A DNA stretch of 64,000 bases from Crocinitomicaceae bacterium (GTDB lineage Bacteria > Bacteroidota > Bacteroidia > Flavobacteriales_D > Crocinitomicaceae): NCBI GenBank assembly GCA_023957475.1, contig JAMLHA010000013.1, positions 1 to 64,000 on the forward strand, written 5' to 3'. Of the stretch, positions 45,019-54,214 are shown in pieces (position 1 is the first letter of the stretch; each line of letters begins with the position of its first letter). The notes beneath the pieces are model-generated. The model was not told where the DNA came from and did not search any database. It saw only the letters and a program-made list of their open reading frames with translations. The position numbers and the translations under genes were made by a program.

Positions 45019-47403
45019 ATGAAGTATTTCTTTTTCTTATTTCTCACGATCTCTCTAAATAATTCTTTTTCGCAAGAAAATTTGACTATTACTGGTAAAG
45101 TAATCGATGTTAACAAACAACCTCTTGCATACGTTACCGTTCAATACACTTCATCACAAGATAGCACGTTAATCGGTGGTGAAATCACTGACGAAGATGG
45201 TAAATTTTCATTAAAAATCCCAACAGGTAAGTATTCGATTACTTTTAGGTTGACCGGACTTTTTGCCGATACCATCCACATCAAAGAAAGTGATAAAGAA
45301 AAAATAGATTTGGGAGTTATTCAAATGAGAGCTATTGCAAGCTTAGAAAACATTGAAATTGTTGGTCAACAAAGCACAATGGAGTTTCAATTGGATAAAC
45401 GTGTTTTTAATGTTGGCACTGATTTAAACAATCAAGGTGCTAATGCTACTCAAATATTGGAAAACATTCCTTCTGTAACCGTAGATGCAGATGGAAACGT
45501 AAGTTTAAGAGGTAACTCAAATGTGCGTATCTTAATTGATGGGAAACTTTCTGGATTTACCTCAAGTGCAGAGGCTTTGCAACAATTGCAAGGTGATAAT
45601 ATTGAAAAAATAGAAGTTATAACCAATGCTTCTGCAAGATACGATGCTGAAGGTGAAGCTGGAATTATCAATATTATACTCAAAAAGAATAAAACAAAAG
45701 GATTCAACGGAACAGTTGCGTTAAAAGGTGGTTATTTCCCCTTGATTGGAGGTGATATTCGTTTAAATTACAAAAAAGGTAAAGTTAATTTTTATACTAC
45801 CTACTCTATTAATTATGCACACAATCCAGGTTATAGCACCACATATCAAAGCCTCACTAATAAAGACACTTCCTTTACCTATATTCAAAATTACCGCCAA
45901 TTGGAAAAAGGTTTAAACCACTACGCCACAGTTGGATTTGATTATGACATCAATGAATTTAACACGCTTTCTGCATCTATCGGAATAAAATCCAATAACA
46001 ATGGAAGTAATTATTACCGCCTTTATGAAAATTTAGACAACAACGATTCACTATTTGGCTACAGCAATCGCTTGGAATATCAAAAAAGATACACAGACAT
46101 GCTCGAAGCAGCTTTATCTTATAATAAATCTTTTAAAAACAAGGCTCAATGGGATACAAGTATTAAGTGGTTTAACAATCAAAACATTACGAAGTCAGAC
46201 TATACAGAATCTTTTTCTGATTCATCTTCTGAGAATCTGCAATTTTCACAAATCAATACAGATGAACAGAATTTAACCGCTCAAACTGATTTTAGTTTAC
46301 CTTTTGCAAAAACTGGAAAATTTGAAACTGGAGGAAGAACACAATTCCGACAAATGATCAATCAAATTCAATTTGGTGACTGGAATGGCATTAATTGGGA
46401 CTATCCATCCATTTACAATGATCGCTACAATTATGACGAAGCAGTTTATGCAGCTTATGCCATGGCTTCCAATACATGGAACAAGTTTTCACTTCAAGTC
46501 GGAGTAAGAGCAGAATTTACCCAAATAACAACACTCCAAAAATCCAACTTTTTCAAAAACAAACAATCGTTTATCGATTTATTTCCAAGTGCAGCTATTT
46601 CTTATAAAACCACTAAAAATCAAACATTACAGCTGAGTTATAGTCGCAGAATTAGTAGGCCTGGACAATGGAACTTGATGCCCTACATGCGTTTTGGTGA
46701 CAATCGAGAAAGAATGGTTGGAAATCCCTATTTAAAGCCCGAATACACCAATTCGTTAGAAGCAGGAATATTGCAAAACTGGAAATCTGGCACATTTTTA
46801 GGAACAATTTATTATCGATTTACTAGCAACAAAATAGAACGCATCACATCGTTTGCAGCAGACGAAATTATTTACATCACACCTTACAATATTGCTTTTA
46901 AAAACGCTATTGGAGCAGAATTTAACATTACCTACACCCCTATCAACTGGTTGCGCTTAAATACAGGTTTTAATTTTTACAATGAGGAAATAAAGGGCCA
47001 ATTTGACACCATTCATATACAAAGATCAAACTTTACTTGGACCAATCGTTCTTCCATTAGTTTTTCATTTCCAAAAATCATAAAAGCACAAATTGCCTTT
47101 AACTATCAAGCACCAAGTGTCAGAGCGCAAGGAAAATCATTGGCTGTTTACTATTTTGATTTAGGTTTTTCTAGAGATTTATTCAAAGGAAACGCTACAA
47201 TTGCCTTAAACATCCGAGACTTGTTGAACACCCGTGCTTGGAGATCTATGACCAACACACCAGAAATATATAGTCGAACAGAAGGTCATTGGCGACAAAG
47301 AAGCATTGTACTTGTGTTTACTTATAGATTTAATCAAACAAAGAAAAACACAGCTAAAAACGATTTCAACATCATCGACGAAAGAGATAGTTTTCAAGAA
47401 TAA
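45019..47403 (+). CDS. TonB-dependent-receptor-like outer-membrane protein
   Basis: A 794-residue protein. Signal peptide at 1-19 (NSFSQ), a carboxypeptidase regulatory-like domain (LTITGKVIDVNKQPLAYVTV), a plug-like domain (ILENIPSVTVDADGNVSLRG and NIEKIEVITNASARYDAEGE, the latter strongly conserved in the family), then an outer-membrane beta-barrel with PGQWNLMPYMRFGDNRERMV and LKPEYTNSLEAGI. It matches the group of CarboxypepD_reg plus OMP_b-brl_3 proteins. The substrate is unknown. Confidence 0.85.
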   Translation: MKYFFFLFLTISLNNSFSQENLTITGKVIDVNKQPLAYVTVQYTSSQDSTLIGGEITDEDGKFSLKIPTGKYSITFRLTGLFADTIHIKESDKEKIDLGVIQMRAIASLENIEIVGQQSTMEFQLDKRVFNVGTDLNNQGANATQILENIPSVTVDADGNVSLRGNSNVRILIDGKLSGFTSSAEALQQLQGDNIEKIEVITNASARYDAEGEAGIINIILKKNKTKGFNGTVALKGGYFPLIGGDIRLNYKKGKVNFYTTYSINYAHNPGYSTTYQSLTNKDTSFTYIQNYRQLEKGLNHYATVGFDYDINEFNTLSASIGIKSNNNGSNYYRLYENLDNNDSLFGYSNRLEYQKRYTDMLEAALSYNKSFKNKAQWDTSIKWFNNQNITKSDYTESFSDSSSENLQFSQINTDEQNLTAQTDFSLPFAKTGKFETGGRTQFRQMINQIQFGDWNGINWDYPSIYNDRYNYDEAVYAAYAMASNTWNKFSLQVGVRAEFTQITTLQKSNFFKNKQSFIDLFPSAAISYKTTKNQTLQLSYSRRISRPGQWNLMPYMRFGDNRERMVGNPYLKPEYTNSLEAGILQNWKSGTFLGTIYYRFTSNKIERITSFAADEIIYITPYNIAFKNAIGAEFNITYTPINWLRLNTGFNFYNEEIKGQFDTIHIQRSNFTWTNRSSISFSFPKIIKAQIAFNYQAPSVRAQGKSLAVYYFDLGFSRDLFKGNATIALNIRDLLNTRAWRSMTNTPEIYSRTEGHWRQRSIVLVFTYRFNQTKKNTAKNDFNIIDERDSFQE

Positions 47404-47523
47404 TGGTGATTTTCAACCAATCATTTGTTAACTTTACGTGATTGCACTCTCTTTAAAGTGATTTTTTCAATGATTGCTCTATTTTTATCACGAATTATCT
47501 TTCAACCATCATAATTTTTTACA

Positions 47524-47531
47524 TATATTTG
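47524..47531 (+). promoter_or_regulatory. -7 element of the pdhA-pdhC operon
   Basis: TATATTTG (TAnnTTTG), 25 bp before the pdhA ATG at 47557. Confidence 0.55.
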
Positions 47532-47556
47532 CTCTTTGTATTAAAATTTATATCAC

Positions 47557-48609
47557 ATGGCGGCAAAAACCTCCACAAAACCAACATCAACGACTAAGAA
47601 AAGTAAAGTTGATAGCACATCAAAGTTTTCTAAAGAAACTTACATTAAATGGTGGAAAGACATGCTTTTGATTCGAAAATTTGAAGAAAAAGCAGGACAA
47701 TTGTACATTCAACAAAAATTTGGTGGTTTCTTGCATTTATACATTGGTCAAGAAGCAATCGTTGCAGGTACTGCAAGTGCATGCAAACCAGATGACAAGC
47801 ACATGACAGCCTACAGAGACCATGGTCACCCAATAGCTTTAGGAACAGACCCTCGCGTGTTAATGGCCGAATTGTATGGTAAATCTACAGGATGTTCTAA
47901 AGGAAAGGGTGGTTCTATGCACTTTTTTGATAAAGAAAAGAATTTTATGGGCGGTCACGGTATCGTTGGTGCGCAAATTGCAATGGGAGCTGGTGTTGCC
48001 TTTGCCGAAAAATACAACAAAACAAAAAATGTTGTATTTGTATCAATGGGTGATGGTGCTGCAAGACAAGGTATTTTGCACGAAACGTTTAACATGGCTA
48101 TGAATTGGAAATTACCTGTGATTTTCATCATAGAAAACAACAATTATGCCATGGGAACTTCTGTTCAACGTACAACAAACGTACACGATTTGTCAAAAAT
48201 GAGTCTTTCTTATGAAATGCCTTCTATTGTTGTCAACGGAATGAAACCAGAATCTGTGCACGAAGCAATTGAAGAAGCGGCAGAAAGAGCTCGCAAAGGT
48301 GGTGGTCCTACACTATTGGATATTCGTACTTATCGCTACAAAGGCCACTCAATGTCCGACCCTCAAAAATACCGTTCAAAAGAAGAAGTAAATGATTGGA
48401 TTGAAAAAGATCCAATTCAACATTGTTTAGACATCATCAAGGCAAACAAATGGCTTTCTGACAAAGAAATAGAAAAAACGGAAGAATGGGTTAAAAACGA
48501 AGTGGAAGAATCTGTAAAATTTGCAGAAGAATCTCCGTTCCCAACACCAGATGAACTGTACAAAGATGTATATGTTGAGCCAAATTATCCTTATATCGTT
48601 GAATATTAA
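47557..48609 (+). CDS. pdhA: pyruvate dehydrogenase E1 component, alpha subunit
   Basis: A 350-residue thiamine-diphosphate enzyme subunit. MLLIRKFEEKAGQLYIQQ and GFLHLYIGQEAIVAGT are the E1-alpha start, GKGGSMHFFDKEKNFMGGHG and the ThDP motif MGDGAARQGILHETFNMAMN at about 165-184 follow, then TYRYKGHSMSDPQKYRSKEE, the phosphorylation-loop region. The first 30 residues are a basic, low-complexity tail (PTSTTKKSKVDSTSK). The beta subunit is not adjacent; pdhC follows 15 bp later. Confidence 0.93.
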   Translation: MAAKTSTKPTSTTKKSKVDSTSKFSKETYIKWWKDMLLIRKFEEKAGQLYIQQKFGGFLHLYIGQEAIVAGTASACKPDDKHMTAYRDHGHPIALGTDPRVLMAELYGKSTGCSKGKGGSMHFFDKEKNFMGGHGIVGAQIAMGAGVAFAEKYNKTKNVVFVSMGDGAARQGILHETFNMAMNWKLPVIFIIENNNYAMGTSVQRTTNVHDLSKMSLSYEMPSIVVNGMKPESVHEAIEEAAERARKGGGPTLLDIRTYRYKGHSMSDPQKYRSKEEVNDWIEKDPIQHCLDIIKANKWLSDKEIEKTEEWVKNEVEESVKFAEESPFPTPDELYKDVYVEPNYPYIVEY

Positions 48610-48624
48610 AAATTAGAAAATACT

Positions 48625-49890
48625 ATGGCTGAGATTGTATATATGCCAAAATTAAGCGACACCATGACTGAAGGTGTTGTATCTGAATGGACAAAAAAAG
48701 TTGGAGACAAAGTTGCCTCAGGAGAAGTATTAGCTGAAATCGAAACGGATAAAGCTACAATGGAATTTGAATCTTTTTACGACGGTGTATTGTTGCACAT
48801 AGGCGTTGAAAAAGGTCAAGCGGCACCAGTTAATGCCGTTCTTGCCATTATTGGTAAAGAAGGTGAGGATATTTCCAAATTATTATCAGGTGCAGGAGCT
48901 CCAACAGCGCAAAAAGCTGAAGTAAAAGAAGAAAAAGCAACACCAACTCCAGAGCTAGTTAAAGAAGTTGCTCCAGTTGCTAAAACGGAAAATAAACCAG
49001 CTCCAGTTGTTTCAACACCTGTATCTACTGACGGTCGCGTAGTTGCTTCTCCACTTGCTAAAAAAATGGCGGAGGATAAAGGAATTGACATCAATAGTGT
49101 AATTGGAACAGGAGATGGTGGACGAATAATTAAAAGAGACATCGATCACTATGTGCCATACGACGCTCCTACAAGAGCTGCAAACTATACTGCTATTTCA
49201 AGCGGCGTAGAATCATATACAGACGAAAATGTTTCGCAAATGCGCAAAACTATAGCAAGAAGATTGGCTGAAAGTAAATTTTCTGCTCCACATTTCTATT
49301 TAACATTGGAAATAGATATGGACAATGCTATTGCTGCAAGAAAATCATTAAATTCAACAGAAGGAGTAAAAATATCTTTCAACGATTTAGTTATCAAAGC
49401 GGTGGCTGCTGCATTGCGCCAACATCCTACGGTTAATTCTTCTTGGTTGGAAGATCGTATTCGTAGAAACCACCACGTACATATTGGTGTTGCTGTTGCT
49501 GTAGATGAAGGACTTTTGGTTCCAGTTGTTCGTTTTGCAGATACAAAAGGTTTGGTACAAATTGGTGATGAAGTAAGAGAATTTGCCCAAAAAGCGAAAG
49601 ATAAAAAATTACAACCAGCTGATTGGGAGGGAAATACATTTACCATTTCCAATTTAGGTATGTTTGGAATTGAAGAATTTACAGCAATCATCAACCCGCC
49701 AGATAGTTGCATTATGGCTGTTGGGGGTATCAAACAAGTACCTGTTGTTAAAAATGGTCAAGTTGTGCCAGGCAACATCATGAAAGTAACACTTTCTTGT
49801 GATCACCGAGTGGTTGACGGTGCTTCGGGAGCTGCTTTCTTACAAACCGTAAAAAATTACTTAGAAAATCCAGTGTTGTTGTTGTTATAA
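48625..49890 (+). CDS. pdhC: pyruvate dehydrogenase E2 component (dihydrolipoamide acetyltransferase)
   Basis: A 421-residue E2 subunit that transfers acetyl groups to CoA. One lipoyl domain at about 1-80 with lipoyl Lys in EIETDKATMEFES, an Ala/Pro/Glu-rich linker, the E3-binding domain at about 135-172 (VVASPLAKKMAEDKGIDINS), and the catalytic domain from about 195 with the DHRVVDGA active-site motif near the C-terminus. Cotranscribed with pdhA. Length is normal for a one-lipoyl E2; other 2-oxoacid E2s are less likely given the E1 partner. Confidence 0.93.
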   Translation: MAEIVYMPKLSDTMTEGVVSEWTKKVGDKVASGEVLAEIETDKATMEFESFYDGVLLHIGVEKGQAAPVNAVLAIIGKEGEDISKLLSGAGAPTAQKAEVKEEKATPTPELVKEVAPVAKTENKPAPVVSTPVSTDGRVVASPLAKKMAEDKGIDINSVIGTGDGGRIIKRDIDHYVPYDAPTRAANYTAISSGVESYTDENVSQMRKTIARRLAESKFSAPHFYLTLEIDMDNAIAARKSLNSTEGVKISFNDLVIKAVAAALRQHPTVNSSWLEDRIRRNHHVHIGVAVAVDEGLLVPVVRFADTKGLVQIGDEVREFAQKAKDKKLQPADWEGNTFTISNLGMFGIEEFTAIINPPDSCIMAVGGIKQVPVVKNGQVVPGNIMKVTLSCDHRVVDGASGAAFLQTVKNYLENPVLLLL

Positions 49891-49911
49891 ACAAGCACTA
49901 TGTATATTAAG

Positions 49912-49941
49912 AAAAGGCATCCGAATGGGTGCTTTTTTTTT
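49912..49941 (+). terminator. rho-independent terminator after pdhC
   Basis: Stem AAAAGGCATCC with GGGTGCTTTTT, 4-nt loop, followed by a T run; 22 bp after the stop codon. Confidence 0.82.
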
Positions 49942-50004
49942 GAAATTAACAACGCTTATTTGATAAAGAATTTAAAGTTGCAAAAAATCAACTTATTCCC
50001 ATTC

Positions 50005-50012
50005 TAAATTTG
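50005..50012 (+). promoter_or_regulatory. -7 element of the SirB1-type gene, leaderless arrangement
   Basis: TAAATTTG (TAnnTTTG), 4 nt before the GTG start at 50017. Transcription should begin on or next to the start codon. No good -33 box at the usual spacing. Confidence 0.5.
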
Positions 50013-50016
50013 TAGT

Positions 50017-50889
50017 GTGAAAAACACTCAAAACATAGAGGCTTTAATTCAATTGATGGATGATCCCGATGAAGGTATTTTCTTGCATGTAAGAGATCGT
50101 TTACTTCAATATGGACCTGATGCAATTCCCTATCTTGAAAATTCTTGGGAGGAGAAAGATTATGGCTTGATTTTTTTAAATCGTGTTGAGCAGTTAATTC
50201 ACGACATTCAGTTTGAAGATGTAAAGCGACAAATTCAACATTGGCAGAATAGTGAAAAAGATTTGTTGGATGGTGCAATCATCATTGCCAAGTACCAATA
50301 TCCAGGTTTGGTAGAAGAACACATCAAAGAGTTTATAGAAACGATTCGCAAAGAAGTTTGGTTGGAATTGAGTCACCGACAAACAGCTTATGAAAAAGTA
50401 CGCATACTCAACAAACTATTTTTTGAAAAATACCACTTCAAAGGCGATTCAAAAAACTTTCATTCTCCGCTAAATTCATACATCAACACGGTAATAGAGC
50501 AACGAAAAGGCAATCCACTTAGCTTAACAATCATTTATAGCATTGTTGCACAATCGCTTAACTTACCGATTTATGGTGTTAATTTGCCCAATCATTTTAT
50601 TGCAGCTTACATTGATGAAGACGGCATCAATCAATTTGTAAATGCCGACAATAAAAATGGAGTTCTCTTTTATATCAATGTTTTTTCACGAGGTAGCTTA
50701 TTTGACGAAAGTGAAATCGTTGATTTTCTAAAAAAACTAAACATTACTTCATCAAGAGAGTATTTTGAACCTTGCTCCAACACTACGATTATCCGACGAA
50801 TGTTGACCAATCTCATTAGTTCATTTCAACAAGCAGGCAACGCCGAAAAAGTAAAGGAATTGATCGAATTGAGAGATTTATTGGGGTGA
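50017..50889 (+). CDS. transglutaminase-like (SirB1 family) protein
   Basis: A 290-residue protein of the SirB1/Transglut_core2 family. RIYFEKYHFKGDSKNFHSPL-like stretch near 135-150 (KLFFEKYHFKGDSKNFHSPL) and VIEQRKGNPLSLTIIYSIVA, LPIYGVNLPNHFIAAYIDED near 160-200 are the conserved part; the usual Cys nucleophile position in GNPLSL is Ser here, as in SirB1-type members, so peptidase activity is doubtful. It starts with GTG because the next in-frame ATG is 13 codons later and a -7 element lies directly in front. Confidence 0.8.
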   Translation: MKNTQNIEALIQLMDDPDEGIFLHVRDRLLQYGPDAIPYLENSWEEKDYGLIFLNRVEQLIHDIQFEDVKRQIQHWQNSEKDLLDGAIIIAKYQYPGLVEEHIKEFIETIRKEVWLELSHRQTAYEKVRILNKLFFEKYHFKGDSKNFHSPLNSYINTVIEQRKGNPLSLTIIYSIVAQSLNLPIYGVNLPNHFIAAYIDEDGINQFVNADNKNGVLFYINVFSRGSLFDESEIVDFLKKLNITSSREYFEPCSNTTIIRRMLTNLISSFQQAGNAEKVKELIELRDLLG

Positions 50890-51178
50890 AAAAGCAACCA
50901 TACGAATTTACAAAGGTATCATCCCTACGGGATTTATTATCAATGAAAATACAATCATTCTACAAAGGTCGTGTCCCTACAGGACTAATTAATCAAAATT
51001 CCATTGGAGTGTCAACTTTGTTGACAATCAATACGAATTCAACACTAACTCCAGAGGAGCGATAGCTTTGCAGGATGATATTATCACCAATCAAATCAAA
51101 CTCCGTAGAGTGACACCTTTGTAACGTAACACCTAAAATTATTCTAATCAAATACTAGTATTTCACTAAAACAACCAT
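50890..51178. repeat. cluster of REP-like short palindromic repeats
   Basis: No gene in this 300-bp gap. Two units in plus orientation: TACAAAGGTATCATCCCTACGGGATT (core about 50909-50934) and TACAAAGGTCGTGTCCCTACAGGACT (about 50961-50986). Two or three related units lie in the opposite orientation: CTCCAGAGGAGCGATAGCTTTGCAG (about 51049-51073), CTCCGTAGAGTGACACCTTTGTAAC (about 51101-51125), and GGAGTGTCAACTTTG (about 51006-51020). Each has a short palindrome such as CTCCAGAGGAG next to a TTTGTA/TACAAA end. They look like dispersed intergenic repeats known in Bacteroidetes. Confidence 0.65.
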
Positions 51179-51186
51179 TAATTTTG
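51179..51186 (+). promoter_or_regulatory. -7 element of uvrA, leaderless arrangement
   Basis: TAATTTTG (TAnnTTTG), 4 nt before the uvrA ATG at 51191. The message would start at the start codon. No clear -33 box. Confidence 0.55.
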
Positions 51187-51190
51187 CACT

Positions 51191-53980
51191 ATGGCAAAGC
51201 AGTCGTTTATCGAAATTAAAGGAGCAAGAGTAAACAACCTTAAAAATCTAAGTGTAAAAATTCCACATGGAAAATTTACGGTCATTACTGGATTATCGGG
51301 CTCTGGTAAATCTTCACTTGCTTTTGATACGCTTTATGCCGAGGGACAACGACGATACATTGAAAGTCTTTCGTCTTATGCACGCCAATTTTTGGGAAAA
51401 TTAGACAAGCCTGAAACGGATTACATCAAAGGGATTTCTCCAGCTATCGCCATTGAACAAAAGGTTATTTCAAACAACCCACGATCAACGGTTGGTACAA
51501 CAACAGAAATCTACGATTACCTCAAATTGCTTTTTGCTCGAATTGGAAAAACCTATTCACCCATTAGTGGTAAAGAAGTAAAACGACATACAGTAACTGA
51601 TGTTATCAATTTTATTACCACCCTACCCGATAATGAACGAATACTAATACTTGCCCCCGTTCCTGCTTTTAATAATTATGGTATATCCGAAACCTTAAAA
51701 ATTTTAACGCAACAAGGGTATTCTCGTTTGTTTATTGATTCAACGATCACAGAAATTGGAGCAGTTCCTGACACCTCCATCAACGTTGATACGACAAAAT
51801 TGGTTATTGACAGAGCTACAGCCGACACATCATCCGAAGAATTATTGGGACGAATTGAAGATTCTGTTCACTTAGCATTTACCGAAGGAAATGGAGAATG
51901 TAGCATCTACACAATGAGTGATCAAGAGGAACACCGTTTTTCTACACGATTTGAGTTGGATGGTATCGAGTTTCAACTACCAACGGATCATTTATTTGCT
52001 TTTAACAACCCTATTGGCGCATGTAAATCTTGTGAGGGTTACGGCATGATTATTGGAATTGATGAAGAATTGGTGTTACCAAATAAAAATTTAAGTGTTT
52101 TTGAAGGTGCAATTGTTCCTTGGAAAGGTGAAATGATGAAAGAATATTTGCAAGAATTGATTGTCAGTGCATCAAAGTTTGACTTCCCTATTCATCGACC
52201 AATAAAGGATTTAACGCCCCAACAATATGAATTGCTGTGGAAAGGAAATCGGTATTTCACAGGTCTTAACGAGTTTTTTAAATTCCTTGAATCGCAAACC
52301 TATAAGATTCATTATCGGGTGATGCTTTCTCGCTTTCGAGGAAAAACTACTTGCCCCGAATGTCGAGGAACACGTTTAAGAAGTGATGCCAACAACGTTA
52401 AAATCAATGGTAAATCAATTACTGATATTGTGCTAACTCCCATTCACCAACTCGTTCCATTTTTTAAAGAATTGCAGTTAGAAGCTTACGACAAGCAAGT
52501 TTCTAAACGCATTCTGCCCGAAATTGTTCATCGATTGGAGTTTTTATGCAACGTTGGACTGGGTTATCTAACGCTCAATAGGCAATCCAATTCCCTTTCA
52601 GGAGGTGAATCTCAACGTATCAACTTGGCTACATCTTTGGGTAGTAGTTTGGTTGGTTCCATGTATATTTTGGATGAGCCATCAATTGGTTTACATCCGC
52701 GAGATACCGAAAAATTAATAAACGTACTAAACGGTCTTCGTGATTTAGGCAACACTGTAATTGTTGTAGAACACGAAGAAGACATTATGCGAGCTGCCGA
52801 TGAACTGTTGGATATTGGCCCAATGGCTGGAATTTATGGTGGCGAGGTTGTATTTCAAGGCGATTTCAAACAATTGATAAAAGCAAAAAATAGCATCACA
52901 GCAGATTATTTAACTGGTAAACGAAAAATTCCAATCCCAGAAAAGCGAAGAAAACAAATCAATCATTTGCATTTTAGTGGTGTCAGAAAACACAATTTAA
53001 AAGATGTGTCGGTTAAAATTCCACTTACAAATTTTGTTTGCATTACAGGAGTTAGCGGATCCGGAAAATCTACGTTAATTAAAGACATTGTCTATCCAGC
53101 TGTTAGAAATAAATTAGGCGAAATTGCATTAGCTACCAAGAGTTTTGAAGTGGAAGGTGATTGGAAGCAAATTGGAGCGGTGGAACTTGTGGATCAAAAC
53201 CCAATAGGAAAATCTTCGCGAAGCAATCCAGTTACTTATGTCAAAGCATTTGATGACATTCGTGAGCTATTCGCCAAACAACAATTGGCTAAATTAAGAA
53301 GCTACAAACCTGGGTTTTTTAGTTTTAATGTGGATGGCGGTCGTTGTGAAATGTGTGAAGGAGAAGGTAGTATCACCGTTGGTATGCAGTTTATGGCAGA
53401 CATTCATTTAACTTGTGAAACTTGTCACGGAACACGTTATAAGGCCGAAACATTAGAAGTTGAGTACCGAGGTGTAAATATTTCGCAATTACTCAACATG
53501 GACATAGAAAATGCTTTAACTTTTTTCAAAGAAAGCAATGATTTGTTAGAGAAGAAAATCGTAGAAAAGCTACAACCATTGGTTGATGTTGGATTGGGCT
53601 ATCTAAAAATGGGACAATCATCGAGTACACTAAGCGGAGGTGAAGCACAACGCATCAAACTGGCATCGTTCTTATCAAAAGGCAGCAAGGCCACTCCTAC
53701 TCTATTTATTTTTGATGAACCAACAACAGGTTTGCATTTTCACGATATCGAAAAGCTCATCATTGCCCTCAACCGATTGATTGATGTTGGGCATTCTGTA
53801 ATTGTCATCGAGCACAACAAAGAAGTTATCAAATGTGCGGATTGGGTCATTGATTTAGGTCCAGAAGGAGGCGAATTAGGAGGTAATATTGTATTTAGTG
53901 GAACTCCCGAAGACTTAATACACTACAAAGAAAGTTACACAGGTATGTTTCTAAAAGAGGTTTTGGAGAGAAAAGGGTGA
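51191..53980 (+). CDS. uvrA: excinuclease ABC subunit A
   Basis: A 929-residue DNA-damage sensor of nucleotide excision repair. Two ABC ATPase units: Walker A GLSGSGKSSLAFDTLYAEGQ (about residue 35) and GVSGSGKSTLIKDIVYPAVR (about 620); signatures SLSGGESQRINLA and TLSGGEAQRIKLA; Walker B MYILDEPSIGLH and LFIFDEPTTGLH. Zinc modules: CKSCEGYG...CPECRGTR in the first half and CEMCEGEG...CETCHGTRY in the second. Length is close to other UvrA proteins. It stands alone behind its own promoter. Confidence 0.96.
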   Translation: MAKQSFIEIKGARVNNLKNLSVKIPHGKFTVITGLSGSGKSSLAFDTLYAEGQRRYIESLSSYARQFLGKLDKPETDYIKGISPAIAIEQKVISNNPRSTVGTTTEIYDYLKLLFARIGKTYSPISGKEVKRHTVTDVINFITTLPDNERILILAPVPAFNNYGISETLKILTQQGYSRLFIDSTITEIGAVPDTSINVDTTKLVIDRATADTSSEELLGRIEDSVHLAFTEGNGECSIYTMSDQEEHRFSTRFELDGIEFQLPTDHLFAFNNPIGACKSCEGYGMIIGIDEELVLPNKNLSVFEGAIVPWKGEMMKEYLQELIVSASKFDFPIHRPIKDLTPQQYELLWKGNRYFTGLNEFFKFLESQTYKIHYRVMLSRFRGKTTCPECRGTRLRSDANNVKINGKSITDIVLTPIHQLVPFFKELQLEAYDKQVSKRILPEIVHRLEFLCNVGLGYLTLNRQSNSLSGGESQRINLATSLGSSLVGSMYILDEPSIGLHPRDTEKLINVLNGLRDLGNTVIVVEHEEDIMRAADELLDIGPMAGIYGGEVVFQGDFKQLIKAKNSITADYLTGKRKIPIPEKRRKQINHLHFSGVRKHNLKDVSVKIPLTNFVCITGVSGSGKSTLIKDIVYPAVRNKLGEIALATKSFEVEGDWKQIGAVELVDQNPIGKSSRSNPVTYVKAFDDIRELFAKQQLAKLRSYKPGFFSFNVDGGRCEMCEGEGSITVGMQFMADIHLTCETCHGTRYKAETLEVEYRGVNISQLLNMDIENALTFFKESNDLLEKKIVEKLQPLVDVGLGYLKMGQSSSTLSGGEAQRIKLASFLSKGSKATPTLFIFDEPTTGLHFHDIEKLIIALNRLIDVGHSVIVIEHNKEVIKCADWVIDLGPEGGELGGNIVFSGTPEDLIHYKESYTGMFLKEVLERKG

Positions 53981-54171
53981 AAGTTACTAAGTAATAATAG
54001 CCGCATGAAAGAGATATACACACGTTTCTCAAAAATTTATTGAAAAAATTAGAAGTCCTTTTGATTTTGTAATACTTTTATTTATTATTGTACAATGAAT
54101 AGGCGAAACATTTTATCCCTTTAGAACGAAAATATTGGCTAAAGGGAAGTTTTGACTGAAGATATAAAAGA
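53981..54171. other. intergenic sequence after uvrA with a hairpin
   Basis: AT-rich, no gene. TCCCTTTAG at 54116-54124 pairs with CTAAAGGGA at 54139-54147; it has only a short T tract behind it (AGTTTTG) and may be a weak terminator for uvrA. This is the last sequence before the first cassette-like block. Confidence 0.45.
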
Positions 54172-54214
54172 GTTATGGTTAACAGCACGGGGCGCAAAAC
54201 TTCCACCTTTAGCT
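54137..54214. repeat. inverted repeat spanning the start of cassette 1
   Basis: GGCTAAAGGGAAGTTTTG (54137-54154) pairs with CAAAACTTCCACCTTTAGCT (54195-54214), 18 of the positions matching with a 2-nt bulge. The centre is at 54175, exactly at the GTTATGG start of cassette 1, so it could be the palindromic attachment site in front of the first block. Confidence 0.7.

Noticed and set aside
50900..51130. CRISPR array
   Set aside because: The repeats are imperfect, occur in both orientations and have irregular spacing; no cas genes.
54116..54147. Strong terminator for uvrA
   Set aside because: A 9-bp stem exists, but the T tract is short and the loop long; noted only as a weak possibility.
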